Assembly (NCBI GenBank): GCA_030683155.1
Contig: JAUXMV010000004.1
Coordinates: 1-64,000 of the forward strand
DNA: 64,000 bases
Origin: Bacteroidales bacterium
GTDB taxonomy: Bacteria; Bacteroidota; Bacteroidia; Bacteroidales; F082
Direction: 5' to 3'
Shown: piece by piece, positions 19,379-29,490 of the stretch
Layout of the letters: each line of letters starts with the position of its first letter
Position numbering within the stretch: the first letter of the stretch is position 1
Program-made: the position numbers and the translations under genes
The notes under the pieces: generated by a model
Told to the model about the DNA's origin: nothing
The model's input: only the letters and a program-made list of their open reading frames with translations
The model's database searches: none

Positions 19379-20779
19379 ATGAACACAAATATTTTAATTC
19401 GTTTTATAAAGCATTTATCCTTAGCGGTTCTTTTAGTGATAGCATTCGGATGCGAACGCGATTTAAATGATCTGAAACCGGTGACCTACCCAACAAATCC
19501 TGAAGTTTTTATCGACGATTTCAGCGCGGGATTAAATTACGCAGCTTTTGGCGGCTCTGACCCTAAAGCATTTAGTGTAGACAAGGAAGTGACCTACAAC
19601 AATTCCATTCAGTCAATGCGCTTTGAAGTACCCGATTTAAATGATCCAAGGGGAGCCTATGCAGGTGGTGTCTTTTATTTGGAGACAGGTAGAGATTTAT
19701 CAGGATATGATGCTTTGACATTTTGGGTAAAAGCTTCCCAAGCGGCTACGATTAATATTGTTGGATTTGGAAACGACCTCGGAGAGTCAAGATATCAGGC
19801 CTCCGTTTCTAATCTGCTTGTCAACACCAACTGGAAAAAATTTATCATTCCAATTCCGGATCCATCAAAGTTAAAGATGGAAAGAGGTATGTTTTTCTAT
19901 TCAGAAGGACCTGAAAACGACAGAGGTTATACTTTTTGGATCGATGAAGTGAAATTCGAAAAACTTGGTACAATTGCTCATCCTCAACATGCCATTCTGA
20001 ACGGTGAAGACCGTGTAGAATCTTCTTTTGCAGGTGTTTCAAAAGCCATTGACGGCCTGATTTCAATTTACAATTTACCTGATGGAACAAACAGAGCGGT
20101 GAATGTAACACCCGCATATTTCAAATTCATATCCTCAGATGAATCAGTTGCTACCGTTGATGACTTTGGAAAAGTAATGATTATTGGGTCAGATACAGCC
20201 GTAATAACAGCAACCATGGGCGGTATAGCAGCAGATGGCTCGTTAACAATTCAATCAATGGGCGCTTATTTGAATGCGCCTACTCCAGAACATGCTCCTG
20301 AAAATGTGATTTCACTTTTCAGCGACGCCTATACCAACGTTCCTGTTGACTATTACAATGGCTACTGGCAACCATGGCAAACAACTTTATCCGCTGATTT
20401 TGAAGTGAATGGAGACCATGTGCTCAACTATACAAACTTTAATTTCGTTGGGATTCAGTTCAGTTCTCCAACCATCAATGCCACGCAGATGACACACTTA
20501 CGTGTAGATATGTATATTCCAAATCCAATCAATGCAGGCACAGTATTTAAAATTCAATTGGTTGATTTTGGAGCAAATGGCGCTCCCGGAGGAGGTGACG
20601 ATACTTCTTTCACACTCACTTTTAACAGTGCGTCGTTGATTTCGCAGGATTGGAAAAGTTTTGACATTCCTTTGTCGAGTTTTACCGGCTTGAGCAGCAG
20701 AGCCCAGCTGGGACAAATAATTTTTGAAGGCACAAACCTTCCAAATTTTTACGTAGACAATATTTATTTCCGCAAATAA
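19379..20779 (+). CDS. Surface glycan-binding lipoprotein (CBM - Ig-like - CBM)
   Basis: 466 residues from ATG 19379; an earlier in-frame TTG overlaps the previous gene and is unlikely. The lipobox is VIAFGC. Three domains: a jelly-roll CBM11-like domain (about 25-180; SMRFEVPDLNDPRG, and FWIDEVKFEKLG as the last strand), a BIG2-type Ig-like domain (about 195-285; FKFISSDESVATVDDFGKV), and a C-terminal carbohydrate-binding domain (about 300-466; ISLFSDAYTNVPVDYYNGYW ... FYVDNIYFRK). The last is homologous to the two tandem repeats of the protein at 31411-33180. It probably captures beta-glucan at the surface in place of a SusD. Confidence 0.75.
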   Translation: MNTNILIRFIKHLSLAVLLVIAFGCERDLNDLKPVTYPTNPEVFIDDFSAGLNYAAFGGSDPKAFSVDKEVTYNNSIQSMRFEVPDLNDPRGAYAGGVFYLETGRDLSGYDALTFWVKASQAATINIVGFGNDLGESRYQASVSNLLVNTNWKKFIIPIPDPSKLKMERGMFFYSEGPENDRGYTFWIDEVKFEKLGTIAHPQHAILNGEDRVESSFAGVSKAIDGLISIYNLPDGTNRAVNVTPAYFKFISSDESVATVDDFGKVMIIGSDTAVITATMGGIAADGSLTIQSMGAYLNAPTPEHAPENVISLFSDAYTNVPVDYYNGYWQPWQTTLSADFEVNGDHVLNYTNFNFVGIQFSSPTINATQMTHLRVDMYIPNPINAGTVFKIQLVDFGANGAPGGGDDTSFTLTFNSASLISQDWKSFDIPLSSFTGLSSRAQLGQIIFEGTNLPNFYVDNIYFRK

Positions 20780-20788
20780 TATATCAAA

Positions 20789-21631
20789 ATGAATACTATA
20801 AATACATTCAGTTATATGCGCCTTATCAGCTTTTCATTATTATTTCTGATCATCACTTTTGGATGCAAACGCGATGAGTTCCAAAAATTGGATCAACGAA
20901 GCTGGGAATTGACATGGAGCGATGAATTTAACGGCGAGGAAGGAGAATCCCCCGACACTTTGAAATGGGCCTTTGATATCGGAACAGGTGAAGGTGGCTG
21001 GGGCAATCAGGAATTTCAATATTACAGCGATCGTCCGGAAAATATATCGATGGATGGCGAAGGAAATATGGTCATTACCGCAAGAAATGAACCATTTGCA
21101 GGCGCAGCTTTTAGCTCCGCAAGAATAAAAACGCAGGGTTTGTTTGCTCAGGCCTATGGTCGTTTTGAAGCGAGAATGAAAACACCTTATGGCCCAGGTA
21201 TATGGCCCGCTTTCTGGTTGCTTGGATCAAACATCGAAACTGTTGGATGGCCTCAATGCGGCGAAATTGATATCATGGAACTAAGAGGACAAGAACCACA
21301 TATTATTCATGGCACCATTCACGGACCGGGATACTCAGGAGGCAATGCAATTACAAAAAGTAACGCATTGATTAACAATCGCTATGACAAAGATTTTCAT
21401 GTTTTCGCCATAGAGTGGGATAAAGACAAAATAGATTTCTTCGTAGATGATTATTTGTATCAACGCATTGAAAAAAGCGATGTAAATGGTGAATGGGTTT
21501 ATGACCAACCGTTTTTTATTCTGCTCAATGTAGCTGTCGGAGGCACTTATGTAGGTTTCCCAACATCTCAGACACCGTTTCCACAAACAATGGTGATTGA
21601 CTATGTAAGGGTCTACAAAGAAAAAATCTAA
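20789..21631 (+). CDS. GH16 endo-beta-1,3-glucanase (laminarinase) lipoprotein
   Basis: 280 residues with a lipoprotein signal (LIITFGC). The GH16 core shows WSDEFNG, the hallmark GEIDIMEL with nucleophile E159, D161 and acid/base E164, WPAFWLLG, and a C-terminal MVIDYVRVY strand. The E-x-D-x-x-E spacing is the beta-bulge form of bacterial laminarinases (GH16_3). It should cut internal beta-1,3 bonds of laminarin-like glucans outside the cell or in the periplasm. A second possible start at ATG 20816 gives a shorter N-region with the same lipobox. Confidence 0.92.
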   Translation: MNTINTFSYMRLISFSLLFLIITFGCKRDEFQKLDQRSWELTWSDEFNGEEGESPDTLKWAFDIGTGEGGWGNQEFQYYSDRPENISMDGEGNMVITARNEPFAGAAFSSARIKTQGLFAQAYGRFEARMKTPYGPGIWPAFWLLGSNIETVGWPQCGEIDIMELRGQEPHIIHGTIHGPGYSGGNAITKSNALINNRYDKDFHVFAIEWDKDKIDFFVDDYLYQRIEKSDVNGEWVYDQPFFILLNVAVGGTYVGFPTSQTPFPQTMVIDYVRVYKEKI

Positions 21632-21680
21632 GAATTTGCATTAAAGAATGATTTTAAAATCCAGATAATTGTATATATTA

Positions 21681-24600
21681 ATGAATAAAACATCTAACGT
21701 CAAGTCTGACAAAAAAGGCAGTAAAGTGGTAGATATGTGCATGGTAGAGCATGAAAACGAAAGCTATTACAAGATTTCGAATCATGATGAAATGCGTCCT
21801 TTTTTTATGAACATCGTGAGTAATTCAAACCATTGGATGTTTATTTCATCCAATGGTGGTCTTACAGCAGGCAGAAAAAACCCTGAATTTGCTTTATTCC
21901 CTTATTATACGGATGATAAAATAACCGAATTTGCTGAGATAACAGGCAGTAAAACTATTTTTCAAATTCATCATAACGATGAAATAAATGTCTGGGAACC
22001 CTTCTCAGAAAGGTATGATGACAAATATGATTTAAGCAGAAATCTGTATAAAAATATCTACGGAAATAAAATCATTTTCGAAGAAATAAATCATGATTTT
22101 GGATTGACCTTCAGGTATCAATGGAACTCAAGCAATTTATTTGGATTTGTAAAAAAAGCAGCGCTGATAAACGCTTCGGATAACGATTATCACATCAGAT
22201 TATTAGATGGCATTCAAAACATAATGCCTTATGGTGTAGGCAGTTATTTGCAAATGGCAACAAGTAATCTGGCTGATGCCTATAAAAGAAGTGAATTGCA
22301 CAAAGCGTCCGGAATGGGAATGTTTTCGTTGAGTGCCATTATTGTTGACAAAGCCGAACCAAGCGAAGCATTGAAAGCCAATATTGTATGGTCGCTAGGA
22401 CTTGAAAATCCTGTTTACCTGCTTTCGTCTTTGCAACTGAAAAATTTCAGAAAGAAACAGGACCTAAAGGAAGAACTGGATGTTAAAGGCGAAAAGGGAG
22501 CCTATTTCGTTTCTTCGGAAATTATTCTGGCAGGCAATTCGGACAAAAAGTGGAATATAGTTGCCAATGTCAATCAAGGTCATTCGCAAATAGTTAGTCT
22601 TTGTAACGCAATAAAAGACAGCATCAACCTCGAAAAGCAAGTACAGGAAGATATAGATGCAGGAACCAAAAACCTGATTCAACTCGTTGCAGGTGCTGAT
22701 GGTCTGCAATTTACCGCGGATCAGCCTAAGGACACAAGGCATTTTTCGAATGTGCTTTTCAACATCATGCGTGGAGGCACTTTTGATAACAATTATCAAA
22801 TAGAAAAAATCGACTTTGTAAAATACTTAGGCAAAGCAAGCAAAGAGGTTTCCAACAGAAACATGGATTTTCTCGACAGGCTGGAAGATGTATTTACAAA
22901 ATCAGCACTTGACAAACTATTATCGCAGTGTGAAGACAATGATCTTAGAAGGCTCAGTATTGAATATCTGCCCTTGAAATTCAGCCGCAGACACGGCGAC
23001 CCTAGTCGTCCATGGAACAGATTTTCTATCAATACACACAGCGAAACTGATGGTTCCAAAATTCTCGATTATGAAGGAAACTGGAGAGATATTTTTCAAA
23101 ACTGGGAAGCCCTGGTTCATTCGTATCCAGATTTTATCGAAGGGATGATTTTTAAGTTTTTAAACGCCACTACCTTTGATGGATATAATCCTTACAGGGT
23201 TACAAAAGACGGTTTCGACTGGGAAACTATCGAACCTGACAACCCCTGGTCATATATTGGGTATTGGGGAGATCATCAGATTATTTATCTGCTCAAATTT
23301 CTGGAATTTATTGATAATCATCAGCCTAAGAAACTAATAAAGCTGTTTGACAAAGATTATTTCGTGTACGCCAATGTGCCATACCATATAAAATCATATC
23401 GGGATATCCTCAAAGACCCAAAAAATACGATCGAATTTGACGAGAAGTCAGACCGTATTATCCGCGAAAAAATTGAAAATACAGGTGCAGACGGCGCTTT
23501 GAAAGGAAGCGATGAAAGCGAAATTTATCATGTCAATTTTATTGAAAAAATATTGGCCACATTATTGGCAAAAATTTCCAATTTCATCCCTGAAGGTGGC
23601 ATTTGGATGAATACACAACGGCCGGAATGGAACGATGCCAATAATGCATTGGTTGGAAACGGTGTTTCGATGGTTACCTTGTTTTACATGCGTAGGTTTT
23701 TAAGGTTTTTTGAAAAAATTCTGGCGCAATCCACTGTTGACAACGTCCATATTTCGGAAGAGCTAGCAGTTCTTTTTGGAAGAATAGCCGTTGTTTTGGA
23801 AGAAAAACAATATCTGCTTTCAGAAAAAATTAGTGACAACAGCCGAAAAGCAATCACCGATGGCTTGGGACAGGCCGGAAGCGATTATCGTGATACCATT
23901 TATAAAAATGGATTCACTGGAAAAAAAACAACGCTGACTTTAAGTCAATTATCCGGTTTTGTAGAAACGAGTCTTAAATATTTTGACCACACCATTCAAG
24001 CAAATCAAAGACCTGATCAGTTGTATCATTCCTATAACTTATTGACTGTTAGCGAGATTGAATTTGCAATCTCTCATTTGAGCGAGATGCTCGAAGGTCA
24101 GGTGGCCGCCATAAGCTCAGGATATTTGAGTGCAAATGACACTTTAAAGTTGTTGGATGGACTTCGTAACAGCGCATTATACAGATCAGACCAAAATAGT
24201 TATTTGCTTTATCCAAACAAAGAATTGCCTCGTTTTCTGGAAAAAAACACCATTCCCAAAGCATCCGTTGAAAAATCATCATTGTTGAAAAAATTAGCAG
24301 AAGATGACAATCTGGAAATCATCAATAAAGATATTGCCGGAGATTATCATTTTAATGGAAATTTCAAAAATGCCAGCGATCTAAAAACAGCTTTAGAGAG
24401 CTTACTATCAACGAAATACAAATCTCTTACAGAAACAGATTCGACCTTGGTACTGGAGATTTTTGAAGAAGTTTTCAATCATAAAGCATTCACCGGAAGG
24501 TCGGGAACATTTTTCGCTTTCGAAGGCCTGGGCTCAATTTACTGGCACATGGTTTCAAAACTTCACCTGGCAGTAAATGAGGCCTGCATTAAAGCCATTG

Positions 24601-25148
24601 CTAATGAAGAAGATGCTGAAATCACCCATCGTTTGATGGAACACCACAATGAAATCGGTAAAGGGATTGGGGTTCACAAATCACCTGCATTGTATGGTGC
24701 ATTCCCAACCGATCCATATTCTCACACCCCCCAGCACAGAGGAGCACAACAGCCCGGAATGACAGGTCAGGTGAAAGAAGACATTTTGGTAAGGTTTGGC
24801 GAGTTGGGTGTTGGTGTCAAGGATGGAAAATTGTATTTCAATCCATGCCTGCTCAGAAAAGAGGAGTTCCTAACAGACATCAAATCCTGTGAATATTTCA
24901 GCATCGATAATGAGCTTATCCAATTAGAACTGAAGAAAAACTCACTTTGTTTCACCTGCTGTCAAATTCCTGTTATCTACAAAATAGCGGACAAAGATGG
25001 TTTGGAAGTTGGCTTCAGTGATGGTACAATGTCAGCGTTTGACTCATTAAGTCTGGACAAGGAAACAAGCCGGCAGATATTTGACCGGACAGGGAAAATA
25101 AAACAAATTACTGTCTCGATCGAAGAAACACATTTAGTGCATGTATAG
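21681..25148 (+). CDS. Probable GH149 beta-1,3-glucan phosphorylase
   Basis: 1155 residues, no signal peptide, so cytoplasmic. The N-terminal half is a GH94-like beta-sandwich (SNHWMFISSNGGLTAGRKNPEF-like opening: enzymes that recognise a glucosyl end), followed by an (alpha/alpha)6 barrel with GYWGDHQIIYLLKF and WNDANNALVGNG. Length, lack of secretion and company (GH16, GH17, GH30) fit GH149, the beta-1,3-oligoglucan phosphorylases, better than GH94 cellobiose phosphorylases (about 800). It would release glucose-1-phosphate from imported oligosaccharides. The aspartate of WGDHQ is a candidate general acid; this is inferred, not certain. ATG 21681 is chosen over an in-frame TTG at 21669. Confidence 0.7.
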   Translation: MNKTSNVKSDKKGSKVVDMCMVEHENESYYKISNHDEMRPFFMNIVSNSNHWMFISSNGGLTAGRKNPEFALFPYYTDDKITEFAEITGSKTIFQIHHNDEINVWEPFSERYDDKYDLSRNLYKNIYGNKIIFEEINHDFGLTFRYQWNSSNLFGFVKKAALINASDNDYHIRLLDGIQNIMPYGVGSYLQMATSNLADAYKRSELHKASGMGMFSLSAIIVDKAEPSEALKANIVWSLGLENPVYLLSSLQLKNFRKKQDLKEELDVKGEKGAYFVSSEIILAGNSDKKWNIVANVNQGHSQIVSLCNAIKDSINLEKQVQEDIDAGTKNLIQLVAGADGLQFTADQPKDTRHFSNVLFNIMRGGTFDNNYQIEKIDFVKYLGKASKEVSNRNMDFLDRLEDVFTKSALDKLLSQCEDNDLRRLSIEYLPLKFSRRHGDPSRPWNRFSINTHSETDGSKILDYEGNWRDIFQNWEALVHSYPDFIEGMIFKFLNATTFDGYNPYRVTKDGFDWETIEPDNPWSYIGYWGDHQIIYLLKFLEFIDNHQPKKLIKLFDKDYFVYANVPYHIKSYRDILKDPKNTIEFDEKSDRIIREKIENTGADGALKGSDESEIYHVNFIEKILATLLAKISNFIPEGGIWMNTQRPEWNDANNALVGNGVSMVTLFYMRRFLRFFEKILAQSTVDNVHISEELAVLFGRIAVVLEEKQYLLSEKISDNSRKAITDGLGQAGSDYRDTIYKNGFTGKKTTLTLSQLSGFVETSLKYFDHTIQANQRPDQLYHSYNLLTVSEIEFAISHLSEMLEGQVAAISSGYLSANDTLKLLDGLRNSALYRSDQNSYLLYPNKELPRFLEKNTIPKASVEKSSLLKKLAEDDNLEIINKDIAGDYHFNGNFKNASDLKTALESLLSTKYKSLTETDSTLVLEIFEEVFNHKAFTGRSGTFFAFEGLGSIYWHMVSKLHLAVNEACIKAIANEEDAEITHRLMEHHNEIGKGIGVHKSPALYGAFPTDPYSHTPQHRGAQQPGMTGQVKEDILVRFGELGVGVKDGKLYFNPCLLRKEEFLTDIKSCEYFSIDNELIQLELKKNSLCFTCCQIPVIYKIADKDGLEVGFSDGTMSAFDSLSLDKETSRQIFDRTGKIKQITVSIEETHLVHV

Positions 25149-25180
25149 AAAATAGATTATGATATTTAAAATAACATAAT

Positions 25181-26461
25181 ATGAAAAGATTGCTTCCATT
25201 TCTGAGTTTATTTTTCGCTGTGATGCTGATGACTTCTTGTAATCTAGGATCTGGAAAAGCATCAGATTCCTTGAATAAAACCGCAAAAGAAATTTTAGGC
25301 AATCCAAAATATCAGGCAATTTCCTATGGCGGTTACCGTGAAATAAGCAGGGATTTGGAGCCCACAATATCCGAACTGAAAGAAGACATGAAAATCTTGT
25401 CTGCAATGGGCATCAAGCTTATAAGAACCTATAATGTTACATTTCCGCAGGTAGCAAATGTCTTGAAAGCCATCAGCGAATTGAAGCGAGCCGATCCCGA
25501 ATTTGAAATGTATGTGATGCTGGGCGCATGGATTGACTGCAAAAATGCATTCACAGAATCCCCCATTCGCAACATGGAAAGTGAAAAAAATGAAGGGGAA
25601 ATTGAAAGGGCTGTTGCTTTAACCAAACAATATCCTGATATCGTGAAGATTATCGCTGTTGGAAACGAAGCTATGGTGAAGTGGGCGTGGAGCTATTATG
25701 TGGAACCCGGAATCATTCTCAAATGGGTGAATCATCTGCAAAACCAGAAAAAAGCCGGCAAATTACCTGCAGACCTTTGGATCACAAGTTCTGATAATTT
25801 TGCCTCCTGGGGTGGTGGTGGCGATGAATACCATGTAGATGATTTAAATCAACTGATTAAAGCAGTGGACTTTATATCCATGCACACCTATCCGATGCAC
25901 GACACGCATTACAATCCGGATTTTTGGGGAGTCCCTGAAAGTGAAGAAAATCTGTCGGATCTGGAAAAAATTGATGCCGCTATGCTTCGTGCAAAAAATT
26001 ATGCCATTTCTCAGTACGAAAGTGTCGTAAACTATATGAAAAGTCTTGGAGTAGATAAACCGGTTCATATCGGAGAAACAGGCTGGGCGACACAATCCAA
26101 CGAGTTTTATGGAGTTGATGGTTCCAGAGCAATCGACGAATACAAGTCAGCTGCATTTTATAATCATATGAGGGATTGGACAAATGCAGCGGGAATAACG
26201 TGCTTTTATTTTCAAGCTTTTGACGAACCTTGGAAAGATGCCGCAAATCCACTTGGATCAGAAAATCATTTCGGACTGATCAATCTACAATCGCAGGCCA
26301 AATATGCTTTGTGGGATTTGGTTGATTCCGGCAAATTTGAGGGATTGACAAGAGCCGGCAAACCCATTACAAAAACATATAATGGTGATTTGGAAGCATT
26401 GATGAATGATGTGAAAGTTCCTCCTACCGCCCTGGAAATCAAAGCAAACAAAAATAAATAA
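25181..26461 (+). CDS. GH17 beta-1,3-glucanase lipoprotein
   Basis: 426 residues with lipobox MLMTSC. The GH17 TIM barrel shows ISYGGYRE at strand 1, AVGNEAMVKW with acid/base E163, and HIGETGWAT with nucleophile E299, then FYFQAFDEPWK. GH17 enzymes hydrolyse or rearrange beta-1,3-glucan. The lipid anchor places it in the outer membrane or periplasm. It is the secreted relative of the two signal-less GH17 proteins further down the operon. Confidence 0.92.
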   Translation: MKRLLPFLSLFFAVMLMTSCNLGSGKASDSLNKTAKEILGNPKYQAISYGGYREISRDLEPTISELKEDMKILSAMGIKLIRTYNVTFPQVANVLKAISELKRADPEFEMYVMLGAWIDCKNAFTESPIRNMESEKNEGEIERAVALTKQYPDIVKIIAVGNEAMVKWAWSYYVEPGIILKWVNHLQNQKKAGKLPADLWITSSDNFASWGGGGDEYHVDDLNQLIKAVDFISMHTYPMHDTHYNPDFWGVPESEENLSDLEKIDAAMLRAKNYAISQYESVVNYMKSLGVDKPVHIGETGWATQSNEFYGVDGSRAIDEYKSAAFYNHMRDWTNAAGITCFYFQAFDEPWKDAANPLGSENHFGLINLQSQAKYALWDLVDSGKFEGLTRAGKPITKTYNGDLEALMNDVKVPPTALEIKANKNK

Positions 26462-26470
26462 TCGCAGCTT

Positions 26471-27988
26471 ATGAAAACACATGCCATTTATATCGCAATG
26501 ATCCTTCTTTCAATAATACTTCTCAAAGCTTGTAATCAGCCAAAATCAATGGATGTGGAAGTTTATGAAACATCTGAAAGCGGCAACCAACTTAGCGGAC
26601 TAACTGAATTTCCTTCAACTGAAAATATATTGGAAATTACCATCCTGCCGCAAGAAAAATTCCAAACGATCATAGGATTCGGTGGTTCATTTACCGAAGC
26701 CTCTGCCTATCTTTTGAATAATCTTAGCAAAGAAAACCGCGACAAAATTATTGAGGCTTATTTTGGAGAAACAGGCGCCAGATACTCTTTGACACGTACA
26801 CACATGAATTCCAGTGATTTCTCTCTTGGAAACTACTCATATGCGCCGGTTGCAGGGGATATGGAACTCACTAACTTTTCTATCGTGGAAGACCTTGATG
26901 ACATTGTACCAATGATAAAAGATGCCATAGCCGTTTCCAAAGAGGGCTTCAAAATCATATCCTCGCCCTGGACAGCGCCACCGTGGATGAAGGACAACAA
27001 AGACTGGCGTGGCGGAAAGCTGTTGCCGGAATATTATGACACCTGGGCTTTGTTCTTTTCAAAATATTTAGATGCCTACAAAGCAGAAGGAATTGATATT
27101 TGGGGTTTTACGGTTGAAAACGAGCCATTAGGAAATGACAGTAACTGGGAGAGCATGCATTTTACGCCGCATGAAATGAATGATTTTGTAAAAAAACATT
27201 TAGGACCAAAACTGAAGGCCGACGGGCATTCCGTTAAGCTTCTGGGGTTTGATCAAAATCGTGATGAAGAGATGAAGAAGTGGGTAGATGTCATGTTTGA
27301 TGACACTGTAGCCAGAGAATACTTTGATGGAACCGCCATTCACTGGTATGCAAGTACTTATGACTATTTCCCAGAAGCGCTGCAATACGCACACAACAAA
27401 GCTCCTGACAAACATTTGATACAAACAGAGGCTTGCATTGATGCTCAGGTTCCCAAATGGGAAAACGACGCATGGTATTGGTCGAAAGAAGCCACTGACT
27501 GGGGTTGGGATTGGGCGCCGGAAGAGCATAAATACCTTCATCCCAAATATGTACCTGTGTTCCGGTATGCCGGAGATATTATCGGATGCTTAAACAATTG
27601 GGTTGACGGATGGATCGACTGGAACATGGTTTTAGATAAGCAAGGTGGACCAAACTGGGCAAAAAACTGGTGCATAGCTCCGGTAATAGTTGATCCGGTA
27701 AAAGATGAAGTCTATTTCACTCCCTTGTATTATACCATGGCCCATTTCAGCCGTTTTATCAGACCTGGTGCAGTACGAATCGGTTTTGAAAATGCCGATA
27801 AAGACCTTAAGGTTACTGCCGCTCAAAATCCAGATGGCAGCATCGCTTTGGTCATCTTTAATCCGACTGAAGAAACAAAAGGTATCCGGGTGAATTTGAA
27901 TAACGGCTCCACTGAATTCGCCATTCGTGGGAAAGCTATTCAAACTGTTGTAATTCCAAATGACAAAACAAATCTCACCAGTAAATAA
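26471..27988 (+). CDS. GH30 beta-glucosidase/beta-1,6-glucanase lipoprotein
   Basis: 505 residues with lipobox ILLKAC. GH30 hallmarks: IIGFGGSFTEASAY, RTHMNSSDFSLGNYSY, FTVENEPLG (acid/base E218), LIQTEACID (nucleophile E320), and a C-terminal beta-sandwich side domain. In laminarin loci GH30 enzymes remove beta-1,6 side glucose units or cut beta-1,6 bonds, making the backbone available to GH16/GH17. Subfamily 1 versus 3 cannot be settled by eye. Confidence 0.9.
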   Translation: MKTHAIYIAMILLSIILLKACNQPKSMDVEVYETSESGNQLSGLTEFPSTENILEITILPQEKFQTIIGFGGSFTEASAYLLNNLSKENRDKIIEAYFGETGARYSLTRTHMNSSDFSLGNYSYAPVAGDMELTNFSIVEDLDDIVPMIKDAIAVSKEGFKIISSPWTAPPWMKDNKDWRGGKLLPEYYDTWALFFSKYLDAYKAEGIDIWGFTVENEPLGNDSNWESMHFTPHEMNDFVKKHLGPKLKADGHSVKLLGFDQNRDEEMKKWVDVMFDDTVAREYFDGTAIHWYASTYDYFPEALQYAHNKAPDKHLIQTEACIDAQVPKWENDAWYWSKEATDWGWDWAPEEHKYLHPKYVPVFRYAGDIIGCLNNWVDGWIDWNMVLDKQGGPNWAKNWCIAPVIVDPVKDEVYFTPLYYTMAHFSRFIRPGAVRIGFENADKDLKVTAAQNPDGSIALVIFNPTEETKGIRVNLNNGSTEFAIRGKAIQTVVIPNDKTNLTSK

Positions 27989-28009
27989 GTTTAAATAAAA
28001 TTTAAAGTA

Positions 28010-29440
28010 ATGTCAGAACATTTAGCATTAAAAAGAGACAGAGTTCCAATTGGGCAAAAAGCAGCCTTTGGAGCAGGCCATTTAGTCAATAATCTTTTGC
28101 CGGGAGCTTTAGGTGTTTTTTCATTCTTCCTGCTTACAGCTTTTGGGATGGATCCATTCCTGGCCGGACTGCTTGGCGGATTGCCGCGATTATTCGATGC
28201 TATCACCGATCCTATCATGGGCTATATAACTGACAACACGAAATCCAGATGGGGACGCAGAAAACCTTATATTTTCGTTGGTGCCATTTTGAGTGGGACG
28301 TTGTTTGCCGTGTTATGGCAACTAAATCCAGAAAATTCACAGATGTACAATTTTTGGTATTTCCTCATATTCTCCATGATATATCTGACAGGAAATACAA
28401 TATTCTCCACTCCACTTATCGGATTGGGCTATGAAATGACTTCCGATTATAAGGAACGTACGCGTTTAATGGGATTCTCCCAAACACTCGGACAGATTGC
28501 ATGGATGATAGTACCCTGGTTTTGGGTGTTGATAGCCAACCCAAATTTGTTCGAATCGCAGGCAGTAGGTGTTCGAAGTCTTTCAATAATTGTAGGTGCA
28601 GCATGCGTCGTTCTGGGAATTATGCCGGCATTATTTTGCAAAGAAATCGATCAAAGCAACCTGACAAACAGAGCTGAAATAACTTTTAAAACACTTCTCA
28701 ACAATTTGAAGGGGCTTTTCAAAAACATGGTTCAGATTTTTAAAAACAAGCCTTTCGTAAAATTATGTACAGCTACTTTTCTGGTTTTTAACGGCTTTCA
28801 GATGGTGGCTTCTTTTAGTTATTTTATCATCGTATTCTACATGTTTAATGGAGCGTATGAGGCTGCAGGAACCTGGCCTGCATGGTTTTCTACTGTAAGC
28901 GCTTTATCAACAGCATTTTTGATCATCCCGGTTATTACTTGGATATCCAATAAAATGGGAAAAAGGAATGCATTTATCATTGCAACATTCATTTCCATTG
29001 TTGGATATGCATTGAAATGGTGGGGCTTTAACCCTGAAAATCCATGGATGATCTTTATGCCGATTCCTTTCATGGTTTTTGGTATCGGAGGTTTATTTAC
29101 GCTCATGATGAGCATGACAGCCGATGTTTGTGACCTTGACGAATTAAATCATGGAATGCCCAGAAAAGAAGGAACTTTTGGCGCTATCTACTGGTGGATG
29201 GTGAAGTTGGGACAAGGACTTGCACTAGTGCTTGGAGGTCTGGTTTTGAAATTGGTTGGTTTTGACCAGAATTCAGCAATACAGACTGCTGACACGATCA
29301 GAAATTTACGTATTGCAGATATTGTAATCCCCGCAACCACAGCTGCATTGGCTATCTGGGTGATGTGGAATTATGATTTGACTGAGACAAGAGCCAACGA
29401 AATCAGTGAGGAACTGGTTAAGCGCAGAGGAGAACTTTAA
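28010..29440 (+). CDS. GPH/MFS sugar:cation symporter
   Basis: 476 residues, twelve predicted membrane segments, with the glycoside-pentoside-hexuronide signature D-x-x-x-D-P-I-M-G (DAITDPIMGYI) and KSRWGRRKPYIF after segment 2. It should import glucose or beta-gluco-oligosaccharides across the inner membrane. Its place between secreted and signal-less GH17 genes suggests that its cargo is the oligosaccharide feeding the cytoplasmic GH17 enzymes and the phosphorylase. Confidence 0.9.
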   Translation: MSEHLALKRDRVPIGQKAAFGAGHLVNNLLPGALGVFSFFLLTAFGMDPFLAGLLGGLPRLFDAITDPIMGYITDNTKSRWGRRKPYIFVGAILSGTLFAVLWQLNPENSQMYNFWYFLIFSMIYLTGNTIFSTPLIGLGYEMTSDYKERTRLMGFSQTLGQIAWMIVPWFWVLIANPNLFESQAVGVRSLSIIVGAACVVLGIMPALFCKEIDQSNLTNRAEITFKTLLNNLKGLFKNMVQIFKNKPFVKLCTATFLVFNGFQMVASFSYFIIVFYMFNGAYEAAGTWPAWFSTVSALSTAFLIIPVITWISNKMGKRNAFIIATFISIVGYALKWWGFNPENPWMIFMPIPFMVFGIGGLFTLMMSMTADVCDLDELNHGMPRKEGTFGAIYWWMVKLGQGLALVLGGLVLKLVGFDQNSAIQTADTIRNLRIADIVIPATTAALAIWVMWNYDLTETRANEISEELVKRRGEL

Positions 29441-29490
29441 CAGAAAGATTAAGATAATAATCAGATTTACCCATTCAAATAAATCAACAG